Shown here: piece by piece, positions 48,701 to 60,800 of the stretch
Layout of the letters: every line of letters starts with the position of its first letter
Numbering within the stretch: position 1 is the stretch's first letter
Assembly: GCF_028769735.1 (NCBI RefSeq)
Contig: NC_088171.1
Coordinates: 142,683,917 to 142,747,916, forward strand
Length of the DNA stretch: 64,000 bases
Source: Zonotrichia leucophrys gambelii
Taxonomy: Eukaryota; Chordata; Aves; Passeriformes; Passerellidae
Direction: 5' to 3'
Made by a program: the position numbers and the translations under genes
The notes under the pieces: model-generated
Told to the model about the DNA's origin: nothing
Database searches by the model: none
The model's input: only the letters and a program-made list of their open reading frames with translations

Positions 48701-50889
48701 AAACAAAGAATGAGTATGCACACGCCAGGGGTGGGATGCTGAGTGGTGAAGGTGTCCTGCTGCAGAAGGAAATTCTGAGTCTTGCAGCCAAAGGCCACTC
48801 TCTTCTTCTCTCCAGCTGTTCCTGCCCTTGCAGGGTAGAAAAGTTCAAATAAGGCAGATGCTGTGCTAGTCACATTGTTCCCTTGACTCCTCTTGGTGTA
48901 CATTAATGTTTCTAATCTGCACTGGATAGAGGCTTGAGACCTTTGTTGTGGAGCCTGACCTAACATGGATAAAACAGCCTGGAACTGCCCAGAGCTGTCA
49001 TCTTCTTCTTTCCTATAGTGTGAAATCAGTCCTGCTTGTGCCTGGCACACACTGATCTTGAGCCTTTACTCTTCTCTGACACAGACTTGTTCTGTACTCA
49101 CATACCTCCTTTTTTTAAAATTTCCTCTGCTTCTGCTTCTGTGCCTGGTCCTGGCAAGACACAGAGCAAGCACAGAGCTGTGAGCAGCCATTTGGGCAGA
49201 AACTATGGGAAGAGAAACCTGTGCTTCCTAATCTCTGCTGGATTTCTGCATGTGTGGCACAATTCACTATAATGTGTGGGACAAGACTGTTCCAACTCAC
49301 CCTTTTCCATGTAATGAAGTTTTACAGAATGAAATGCTGCTTACCTCTCTGTAATGGTTTCTGGAACACTGCTGTTTGCCATATACTACAAACCTGATAT
49401 TTTTTTTCTGATCACAGATAATCCATGTAGTTGTTATAACATTTCCACTTTCTACTTCACCACTGACCCAGCCTGGTAATTACAACACCACTGAGTCCCT
49501 CTTGGGTTTGGCAATAGGTGTCATGTGCTTGAGTGATGAGTAGCCCCAGCTGTTGTGTTTCATTTTATTTATTTAACCTGAACTCATATGAATTCAGTAA
49601 CATCTAATCTACTGAGCACTGAATGAATCATGCAGAACAGTTTGTAAAAATCCTGGATATAGCTTCAGAGTACGCAAGCCATTTTCCTGGAAGAAGTTGT
49701 GTAGAATTTCATTAGCTGCATGAGTCTGGTAGGAAGCTCTTCATGTGTGATGCACTGTTTCTCTGGGATTTCTAATGTGTTGTGAAAGTCTGCTGATGCA
49801 ACATTCATCCTTTAGTTTGACATTACAGAAAAAAAAGGAAGATGTTTTTATCCTGAGTGGTTTGATTTGGAAAATGTTATCAACTTATTACTCTTGCATA
49901 GCATCTTCAGATGATTTTCTGTTGCTAAGCACTTCTGTAAATACACTCTTACATCAGGACTTATATATTTAGCCTTTGCAGGATGAGTTACAGATGCCCT
50001 GAGAGGATCCTTTGGAGGAAAAAGGTGGTTCATGGAAAAATAGCCTCCACAACATGAGTTTGTCTTAATAGAGGTGAGAGAGAACACAGGAATAGAAAAC
50101 TAACCAGAATAATAAAAACATTTCTATGGCTCAGGAAGAACACGATGTATTGGACAGTGCTGTAGATGTTAAGCAGTGACCACCTAATAACTAAAAGTAA
50201 TTTGTTAGTTTCTCCTGATGATTCAGGTTTCAGGGCTGCTCTTTCTTTTAATTTTTGTATAGCTCTAATTTTTTTAAAATATATTTATTTTTCTGTAAAA
50301 TCACTCCTCAGAGATACCCCTTCTTCATCAAAATTATGAGAAGATGACTGTATGTCAATGTCTGCTTGTCAAGCCTTTGCTTGGAAAACCTCTCTTGATT
50401 CCAGCCCTTCAGAGCCCAAGAAGCTTTTTTCATCCCCATCAAGATTATATCCACCAAATCTGCTGAAAACCATAAGCTGCCTTTCAAGTGGGAGTACTGA
50501 CAGAAATATCCTTTCCTCTTTTCTCCCTCCTAGGGACTTGCAACAAGTCCAGCCTATCTGTTAATGAAGCAGGATTTTTAAGACCCAGTGTAGTGTGACA
50601 ATGTTTGCATTGGGTCATGGAGTGGATCCTATCTTTTTTAATAGCTTCAGATGCTTGACCCTATAGAAACCTAGGCTGAAACAGTATCCAGGACTATGTT
50701 GTTATTTTTGGGAAGCATTGTTCTTGGAATATTTCTCCCAGTGAGAACCAGCAGCTGTTTTATAATCTTTCCTTGTGATTTGCACCAAATGAATGGCAAG
50801 TGCCAAATGCGTGTAGGTTTACTAATATTTTCCCAGAGAAAATATTTCACAAGGCAGGTATTCTGCTAGGTAACAGGATGGGCTACAAG

Positions 50890-51893
50890 GCAGGGACTGG
50901 GGAAGCAAAGTTCCTCCCACAGTAAGACCAGATCAGGTTTGTGACCACCTGAGAAACCCAAATATACATAAGTCTGTGTGACCTGATGGGACACTTGGTG
51001 CTAAGTGAGCTGGCTGATGTAGCTGCCAAGGCAGTCCCATGGTATATGAAGTCAAGTGCAGTCTCTGGTGACTGGAAAAAGGGAAGCATTGTACCTCACA
51101 AGGTACAGGACCGGGTGCAAGTCCTGCCCGTGAGTTGGGTTAATGCAGGCTAGGATGAAGGACTGAGAGCAGCCCTGTGAAGGAGAACTTGGCAATGGTG
51201 ATGGAAGAAAAGCTGGACATGAGCCAGCAGTGTGTGCTCATGGCCCAGAAAACCAACATGCCCTGTGCTGCATCAAAAGAAGTATGAACAGTGGATCAGG
51301 GGAGGAGATTCTCCCCTTCTGCTCTGCTCTGCTGAGACCCACCTGGAGCACTGCATCCAGCTCTTGTGTCCTCAGCACAAGAAAGAAACAGAGGGAGTCT
51401 AGAGAGCCAAAATATGATGAGAGGACTGGAACATCTGTCCTGTGTGAAAAGGCTGAGAGAGTAGGAGCTGTTCAGCTTGGAGAAGAGAGGGCTTCTAGAA
51501 GACCTAATTGTGGCCTCTCAATATTTAAAGGCAGCTCATAAGATGGGGATGGATGTTTTAGCAGGGGCTGCTGAGATAGCAGGAGATAATGGCTGAAAAA
51601 GGGTTAAACTGAAAAAGGGTTGATTTAGATTAGATCTGAGAAAGAAGTTTTTTACTCTAAGGGTGACGGACTGGCACAGGTTGCCTAAAGAGAAGGTAGA
51701 TGCCCCACCTCCAGGGTCAGGTTGAATGAGGCTCTGAGCTCCATCTCTGGAGAGGTTCAAGGCCAGTTTGGATGAGGTCCTGAGCAACCTAGTCTAGTGG
51801 AAGGTGTCCCTGGTCCTGGTGGGGTGGTTAAACTAGATGAGTTTTAAAGGTCCCTTCCAACCCAGACCATTTTGTGATTCTATGATGCCCTTA
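50890..51893 (+). mobile_element. CR1 LINE copy with internal deletion of the RT core
   Basis: The left part (50890-51107) matches the start of the CR1 reverse-transcriptase region. ACCTGATGGGACAC, GAGCTGGCTGATGTAGCTGC and TGGTGACTGGAAAAAGGGAA correspond to the PDG..ELADV..DWKKG segment, now with stops. From about 51108 the sequence jumps to the post-RT C-terminus: GAGAGCAGCCCTGTGAAGGA, AGCTGGACATGAGCCAGCAG, CTGCATCAAAAGAAGTATGA, CTGGAGCACTGCATCCAGCT and CTTGGAGAAGAGAGGGCTTC. It then runs to CCTTCCAACCCAGACCATTT and TGTGATTCTATGATG at the 3' end. The catalytic palm of the reverse transcriptase, expected between these parts, is missing. The copy is non-functional. Frames at 50883-51089 (-), 51230-51541 (+) and 51536-51787 (-) are parts of it or antisense to it. 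Confidence 0.9.
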
Positions 51894-54800
51894 CTTCTAA
51901 GAGGATTTTGAGGGACTGGTAGTAGTCTCTTTGAGGCTATGGGCCAGTTTCTCCTCTGGCTACACAACACTGTGTATATGCTTCAACATAGGCAGATTTT
52001 GTCATTAAAAAACCCTGATTTTTAGAAGTGTCAAGGAAGAAATCAATTCCTAGTTAAGTGTTCTCTCAATAATAATACTTTTTAAATAGCTGAGAAACAT
52101 AGACAGACTAGTCAGGGACAAAGCTTGTCTGCGAGGTACCAGACTGGAAAGTTGACACATTAGTGTTAGTTCTTATGGCAGCTTTCAAACAGTTTCTGTC
52201 ATGAATGTTTAATTTAGTTTTTTCTTCGATTACATCCTTGCATGGATAGGCAAGAAAAAAATGTCAGATTTGCAACATATTTTGGCATGCTAATTTCCAT
52301 GGTCTAAAACATCTTGCAGGACACTCTCTGGAGCAAGTCTCTTCACTAACTAAGATGATGGAGTTTTAAATAATTAATGATTTCATGATCATATTTTTTC
52401 TGAGGCAGACTTTTGATATTTTGTTGGGATGTCTAATGGTTTCTTTTTCCATTCCAAATACTCCAAATTTAAAAACAAATAAATGTTCAAATTTTAAATA
52501 CTATTTCAGAATTGCAAAAATTATTTCCTTAATTTTCAGAGACCCTTTATCCTTGGTGGTGAGGAAGCCAAAGTCAGAAAAATGTAAGTGGCTACTCAGG
52601 AATAGGAAGTCAATTACAGTATAATACAGGACATCTGTCATGCTTTAAGTTGAATTCCTCTCTCAGTTTCAGTAGAAAATGTTGAGGCTCCCAATTTTTG
52701 ATGTACAACACCTCTTCTAAAGGACCTCTCCAAGTCCTTCTGTCCGAGGAAAGATCGGAGACTGTATGATTTATATTTTCCAAGTGCCCATCTGTAACTT
52801 AGGCTGCTTATGCAGGTTTCACTCTGCCCCACAGAGATGGTAGCTGTGACACAGAGAGCAGTTTGTTCTGCAGCAGTGAATGACTTGTCCCCTTTGGTGC
52901 TTTTTGGTCCAGTCAAACACAATGACAGACTGACAATTCAGAAAAACACCTGCAATGGAAAAACAACTTTACCGCTCAACCCCCAGTATTCTTTCACTGT
53001 GGAGCACTGAAAACCTCTCCTGTATTTTGGTCTCTCAAAAGCAAACAGCCCATCCCACACTTTTGCAGTACCTATCTGCTATGCAGTATAGACCAGCTGA
53101 ACTGTGTTGCTTCTATTCAGGTGATCCCCAGACATTGCCACCTCATAACACAGAAACAAAATCCCCATTGCTCCAAAGTATCACTTTGGGTGGTGAGAGG
53201 CCTTGGGGAGCAATAGAAATTATGAAAGTCTGAAATGGAAGCACTTTGGAGGTATATATCCATCTTTCAGCTAAACTCATGTCACCTTTTTTTGGCAAGT
53301 TTTATGCCCTTTTTAATCCAAATTTAAACCCAAATGACCAAGGAGATTGCATAGTTTACTTGTTTCATTCTCTCTAAACTCTTGTAGTTAATAGAATGAC
53401 ATTATGAATGAAATACAAGAGTTTTGACCCTGTGGGTTTCATCTGTTTCTTCCTGGTATTCTGAGGATGTCTTGTGTGTGTTATAATTCATCTGCTCAAT
53501 GCTATTTCCTCTTCCATTTTCTACTCAAAGTACCACAAGTCACTTTCAAAGCACTTAGTGACAAGGACAGGTCATGAGGACAGCTGTGCTCCATAAAGAC
53601 AACTCAGCTATGGAGGCCTAATTCAGTGTGCATAGAACTGGAAGCCTTTTGTGTGAAGGAGCTGGAGCTAGAACTACATCCTACAACATGGTAAACAAGT
53701 GCAGAGCCTGGACCTTCTTATGAGCACCCCTTTGAAGAATTATGTTCAACTCAAATTTTGGACTTAGGAAAAAGAAAGGCGTGATTTAGTATTTTCTCAT
53801 TAAATTTTTTTTTGCTCAAAAGATGAGTACAGAGAGAAAAAAAAATCTCATTTACTATACCAGGGACCTGATTGTACATCATTTCAGTGAGTACAACAGT
53901 GACCACTACAGAAATCAATGAGTAATGACCACTGTAGCAAAGCAGACTAGCCTTAAATGTGAGCTTTTCTGTTTGGATCTGTTTGACCCAACTCATTTTG
54001 GTTCACAAGTGAGCCACACTAAATTTATATATGGCCAGCTCCCATGGCTCAGCTAATGAATGGTAAACTCTAATCAATAATTCAAAAAATTTGTTGGTTT
54101 TGTGTATTATTTTCCCTTTTCCCAATATATTGACATAACCAGAGTCCTCTCAAGAAAAGCCAGGTGTAGAAAAGAGAGAGATTGAATTATCTTCTCAGCT
54201 GAGTGTTTTTTCTTGGGCAAAGTAGAGGTCTATATGTAAGGTAGATAATCTCACTGTTTCCACACTACTTGAACAATATTGCACTCAAATCTCCAATGCA
54301 AATAAATTCTCCTAGCAATGCATTCCAGCTGTACATCAGAGAGCAGATCAGATTTTAGATCTAGCCTGACTCCTGGTTCTCTGGTTATCCAAATAAGCAA
54401 ATTTTTCTTTTTTACCTTGGTCTGTGTAAATATTCCCACCAATGTGAAGCAGCATGTTGTGGCCAAATTAAATAGAAAAAGTTCTTCTGATACAGTCTAG
54501 TCCTATCAGAAGACGAGGGTTTGTTATAGTAATTCCTGTGTGAAGTTTATGGTTTATGTGATCCAAGATGTCACAGTCCATAATGGTCCTTTCTAGCATT
54601 AGAAGTCCACGAATCCCTCTTCTAATCATTCCCTAAGTACTTACAGGAGTGTCTTAATCTCTTGCTGTATGTAACAGACAAGAAATGGATGGATTTTAAT
54701 ACTTCTATCTCAAAATGTAAATTTATATATATATATCATATATGATTTACACACAAAAATCACACTCTAGGTAAAATAAAGCAAAGTGTAGACGTTGATC

Positions 54801-57800
54801 ATTCTTTTTTTCAAGCAGTTGCTTATAAATTTAGTAAGCTGTCTGCCTTTTTCTACTTTTCAGTCTGTTCTCATTACAGACATGGCATAAGGCTTTGTAG
54901 TAAATTTGGAATTTGCTGAGTGAGAAAATGAAGATTTACACAAAGCTAAATTGAACAAATGGTGAATAATTGATTTAACTGACCTGACAGCTCACACTGT
55001 GCTTGTAAATAATACATAACTTTGTACTATACTGATAATTTAGTATTCTGTGCTTCTACATTCTTTTCAGTAAGTTACTGCAAGAAGCAAATGATCTTTG
55101 ACCACCCTAGAAAGGCAAAAATATGCTTGCCAAGCATATTCTGGTACCCCAGTTGTAGATTGCAATAGGCTGATACCATGCTGATAAAGCAGCTTCTTAA
55201 AGATTTTCTGGCCTTTTGTCTTTTGTCTCTAAAATATTGTTGGAGAGATAACATCAATATAAGTATTTCATACCGTTCTCAAGCCATCAGCTCCCAGAGC
55301 CAGATCACCTGTGTAAACTGACCCAGCACTGCTGTGGAGAACAGAACCACAGCCACTTGTGAGAGCAAATGCTCAGGACTGTCCTGCATTTCCTTTTCTT
55401 TCCATGCTTGTGTTTGAACTCCTAATCAAATGCATAAGCACAGGCTATTGTTAAACTGGTTCCTGAAGTATGGATACAGCCCTAAGCTGACATATAAGTC
55501 TGATAGCTTTATTGCCTTCTAACTGCTGTAGTAACCCATATAATGAGGGTGTGAAAGACAGCCACTAGGAACTGGCAGCCTTCCACACCCACCTTGCAGG
55601 AATGCAGCTGCTTACAGAAAAGCACAGAGCAGTGGAGAGCTCTTCCTGTGCTATGCTGGAATCTATTCTCTTGACACTAAAATGCATCCACACAGAGAAG
55701 ACAAACAGCAGCTCTTTAAGACAGCAGGCAGCAAAAGAACTTAAGATAGAGTGATTCTGCATCACATATTAAAATACAAAGCACTGTCAAAGCAACCAAT
55801 TGACAGGGTTAGGAGCTGCAGGCTGTCCAAGGATCCAAAAGAAAAATTCTCCATAAAGCCAGTGGGATGCCTATACTTTTACAAGACCTAGCTCTTGGAG
55901 AGAGGGCTCATGCATGTTACCACTTTGCTGAACCTTTTCTAACAACCTTATCAGTGGGAAGTCACTATAAATATGTGGTGTCTGTGAGCTGAAGCACACA
56001 CATAGCTCAGAAATGTGAAATTCCAATTCCCAGTGCAATTTTAAGCCAAACCGGAGCACTTCTATCACTTTCAAACTGTATCATTTCTGTGTCTTCAAGT
56101 TTCTGTGCAGTGTGGCTGAGTGATGATAGCTGCAGAAAATTTCTGGGCTTGATTCCAGCTGCTTTCTTTGAAAGCAGAAGACACCATTTTCTCCTCTCTC
56201 AGATGATGTTTATGTAAGGATCTACATACTGTCCTTCATGCTCATTCTGCCTTCTGACTTCTCAAATGTATCCAGTTATAGCACATGAATGAAGTCCCAA
56301 AGTAGCCTGCACATCTGGGGTGTGCCTCAGTGGGGAGCTGGCACTGGGTGCAGCAGAGAAGGTGGCTTTGAGGGCCCCAGGAACAGGGACTGCAGTGCTA
56401 CAGCATCTCTCCTACTTGTCCCCAGGCAAATCCAGACCTGAGAAATTAAGTCACAGAGCAGAAGAAAGGCTGCAGCCTGGTGTCATATAATCAAGTGAAG
56501 GCCAGTCTGAAGGGCAAATGGAGTTCATTGCTTGAATTTCATCTTTGAGTTCTCAAGACTCATCATTTGGTCCCTTTTTGATTTTCTTTTTTTGTTCTTG
56601 ACTTGTCAGATTTTTTTTCTTCCCTATTGCAGCCTGGATGAGATTTTCCTTTGAACTCCTAGAGAAATGGAGATGAACATCAGGGCTTACAGAGCTGGTA
56701 GATACCTGGACTCAGTGACACCAAGGTGATATTGGTAGGATATGGAGCAGACAAATTTAGGATGACTAGGTTATGATAAGCCAAATCACTACAAGAGCTT
56801 TGCCTAAATGGGGCCAAAGGCCAACAGACCAGGCCTCAAAGCAATCGATGAGGAAGAGAATAAAGTCTGAGAGAAACTTGCAGAGGGAGAACTGTAGATG
56901 TCTGCATTGCCTGGGTGCACCCCACGGACCCCCAGCTGCTCTGCAAACTTTCCAGAGCCAGACCTTGCCCCCAGGCAACAAGTTCTCAAGGGAAGTCCAT
57001 CAGAAATCAGTATCCTTCTTACCTTTCTCTTTATCGTGGTCTGAGTCAAATTGATTGGGCAACAGACAAGACAGGGCCAACTGACTTTGCAAGGATGAAT
57101 TTTTCAAGCTGATTTCTCAGTGAAGATTAGCAAAATATTCTGGGTTTGTTGCAACAACCTTTTATGTACATACCTGACGTTCTCCACTACACCCCTTCAT
57201 ATAAAGATTCTTGCTCTTCTCACAGTAAAATAACATTGTTTTGTTATCCCATACCCTTCCTTGTGTCTGATTTTGTGCCTGATTTTTAGTGTCTTGGCTG
57301 CAAAGATAGCTCTCAACATAGTAGGTCCCTTCCTCCACTGTGATGTTACCGACAGCAGCTGATGGCAGGCTCCAGTGTGTGTTACAAGGGTCTAATCCAG
57401 AGTTAGATCAACACTTTTTGTTTCTCTAGGTTTAGGTTTTGCTTTTATGTTGTAGGTGTTTATGTTTCCTGATTCCCTGTTTGCAGGCAGGAGAGAATGA
57501 ACAAAGTGCAAACCCTCTGGACTCTGACCCCAGAGGAATGACTGCTTCCCCTTATAGAGAGAGAGTCTGCAGCAGCCCAATATTCCCTTCCTTCCCCAAC
57601 ACTTAAGGGTAGTGTGTGCTACTCTTACAAAACAGATGTGTTATCTAAAAGCTTTTGAAGGTTACAAATGAATCCCAAATACATAATTTACCTCAACTAA
57701 AAAAAGGAGCTAAAGCATAGTCCTGAAGAGGGGGGATGTACCACTTTGATGCTGATGAAAGACAGGCACAAGTGTCCAATATTATTTTAATTTAATGATT

Positions 57801-60800
57801 TTAATGGATTCAAAACAACCTTTGACTCTGATTTTAAGATCAGAGAAGAAAGAAGAGAACTTGCAATGTTTTCTGGTCAACTTGGAACAAGGAAATAAGG
57901 TTTTTAGGGCAAAAGTAGTAATTTTGCACTTAAAAAAATTTTTTTCTGACAAAAAGCAACACACCTGGATGCAGGCGGAAGATAAAGTTTTAGTGTAGAC
58001 AAGCACTCCTGCACACATTGGTGACAGCAGTGCCCAAAATGAAAGTCTATTTTTAGGGTAAAAAATTATATTCCTTCTCCAAATTCTAGGCACAGAGATG
58101 CTTGAACGTAGCAAAAATCTCCTTATCTTTCATATTTCCCAGGGACCTTTGGCTCTCATTTCAGTTTAGTTGTGTTGAAATAACTTACCTGGTCAGGCTG
58201 GGGCACAGCCATGTTGTCCACCATGGAGGATGTTCAGGGCAAAATGATGATGTGGACGAGTTTCCTACTCCTGGACAAGTATACAATCCCTCAAATACAG
58301 ATGCTTTTGAATCCTTGAGCCCTCCTTCATTGAATCACATCACTTGCATGAAGGTTATTTGTTTTCTTCACTCCCAATGCTCTGAGGGATGTGTCATCAA
58401 TCTCTTCTGGTATCAGCTACCTCCAGCCTACTTAGTAATTCATTTTTCTTCTCCTACCTGCTTTGGGGGAAGCCTCTTTGTCCCATTCATGCTCTGGGGT
58501 CACCTCTGCTTTGTGAGCTGGTCTTGGTATAGGGAAGAGCAGAGGTGAAATACTCTCCTACTCATGGTTGAAGCTTCTCTAATTTGGTCATTCAGTTTCT
58601 TCGCACTTAAAATGCTTCCCTTCTTCACAAGGTTTCCCTGGGTTTCCAGATATTTCTACTTAATTACAGGCCTCTTCATTAATGTTTTTTATTCTGTCTT
58701 GACAGAATGAGATTACCTCTCATAATTCCACTTTTCACTTCTAAATAGAGGTTTTATTAATTGATATTTTAATTAATGTTTAGTTATTAATATTTTGATA
58801 TTTACAGTCTCCTAGAGGTGTCTGGTGATTTGGCAGCATATAAAAGGGTTTTAAATGCTTGCTGTATATTTTTAGACAGCACTGTAAGCCATAAAAGAAG
58901 GACAAGGCACAATCTGAAGTAGAAAAATATGAGAATTTAGGGATGCCAGTATTCAAGATGTTGGTATACCAAGATGTTGCGTTATGTCTTCTTGGGTTTA
59001 TTCTTCTTTGTAATAAAGATTGGAGATTTTGAAAGAGGTATTTTAATATACATGCATCACCTAGAAGAATAATGGAATGTAAGAAACGTGTCACCAAAGA
59101 AAAATAAAACAAAGCTAGTCACAAAATGTCATAGGTTTGAGCACAATTGAGAAAGTAATTAATTAAAAAAAAAAAAATCCAGATGACCTGAAAGGTAGAT
59201 ATGTTTCCACTGAACTTAAAATCCTTTTTAAATGGTTAATTTTTTCAATGAAATATTTTGCGTGCATTTTCCTTGCAGCCAGTTTTCTGAAATAGTCTTA
59301 AATTTTATATATCTTTACTGAAAAAGCCTGGAATGCAATTTTTTTTTTTCCTTGTGTAAATAAGAGTGGTGATTCCTGGGTTTGCATGCTAGTCCAACCT
59401 TCAGGCTGGAAGAAAAACATAGTTTATGGGACTATCAGTAATATTCTTGCAATGTTGAACATAACATTGTGGAAAAGGGAGATGTGTATGTTACACATAA
59501 GTTGGTTAATAAAAAAGTTATAAAAATTAGTGAGTTAATTGTGGGAAAGTAATCAAGCAAAACAAGACAGAAGAAATGGCAGCTGCAGAAAAGTTAGCAA
59601 AATAACTGGTTTTATTGTGAGCAAGCAGGAAGGATGGGACAAATTTAGACAAGCTGTAAAATTCCTGGGGTTCATCCTAAGATCACGACAGAAGGCATTT
59701 AGAGTGCGCAGCCAGAATGGAGCAGTGAAGAGTTCTGCATATTTTAAAATTTAAAATAAATAAGGTATTCAAAGACAAATGCACTAGCATTGCAAACCAT
59801 AATGCAAATTCTGTAGGAAGTATTTCCTCAAGGAGAAATCAGGGGTCATTAAAAGGTTACTTTTAACTAATGCTGCTTGATCGGTTGTTAGTGTTCAACT
59901 TCCTCTGAAGTGACAACGCGTTAGGGTGACCGTTGCCCTCTTCCAGCAATTATTGGTGCTCTGGCAATTGCACTCAGTTTTAATCAGTTAGAGTCCTGAA
60001 TGGTGCTTTTCTTGGTTTCAAACAAAAGACCCAACTGTTGGACCAGAGATGTCCACTTCTTTTTGGCAGCTTCCTGTTTTCTTTCAGAAAGGTTTTGAAG
60101 ACCCTGTCGGGTTCAGGAATGGTCATGATGAATCCCTTCTCCATTCATATGGCACTAATTATGTGATCTGCATTCCAGCAGAAATCCAAATAGTCAACAG
60201 CAAGCAAGAGGATGAGAACTCCTGGAGCTGAGCAAAGGCCCATCTGGCCTCTGGTTCCAAATCTCCATCAAAGTATGGGTCTCAGGAAAGGTTTCAGATT
60301 ATCCTAGTTGGGAGGCAAGGGGTAATGTTCCTCTTTTTCTCCCCTTTCATACTCTAGTAGGTCTGTTTTACATCTGTAATGTTTAGATTTTGGCTTAAAT
60401 TTTTAAGAATGAGGTTGAACAACAAAGAGGCATTGGTTAGCAATATTTATAGCTCTGGATATTCCTGTTATCTGTGTGAAAATAAGTCTTATCACAACCC
60501 CACTTATTCATCTCTGGCAAGAGTTTCTGGAATCAGGTACATGTGTCATTAATGATGCATAAACTACCTCAAAGACAGAAAAATTGCTGGCTCAAGAGCT
60601 GAAAATTCTCATGGAAGAAATGCACAAGTAACCTTGGGTGGACATGGTAGTGCTGTCCCATTACCCATGTCAAATGGTGAACCAGGATACTCCTTATCAC
60701 AGGCAAACACTCTGCAACTCTTGTTTCAGTACACAATTCTCACCAAAAGGATCAGTTTGAAGTATTTTTATTTTTCTGTCATGTGTTCCGGCCCCACACG

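Larger units (their letters stand above)
45443..50889. other. Non-coding DNA right of the CpG island, somewhat GC-richer
   Basis: No gene or transposon is recognised. It starts with a pyrimidine tract (45511-45557) and contains a 13-bp triplicated unit (45675-45713), a short (GGA)n run (47427-47441) and a short (GTT)n run near 48541. Overlapping minus-strand frames at 47956-48336, 48471-48848 and 48637-49050 (125-137 codons) are open in different phases and show no domain, which fits chance. Confidence 0.45.

Noticed and set aside
48637..49050. 137-codon minus-strand frame, with neighbours at 47956-48336 and 48471-48848
   Set aside because: These frames overlap or adjoin in different phases, have no recognisable domain, and lack a convincing splice context. 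A cluster of three was noted but fits chance in a slightly GC-richer patch.
58102..58548. 148-codon plus-strand frame
   Set aside because: It has a few hydrophobic stretches but no recognisable family, and no supporting CpG, splice or poly(A) context. Left as chance unless a homology search says otherwise.
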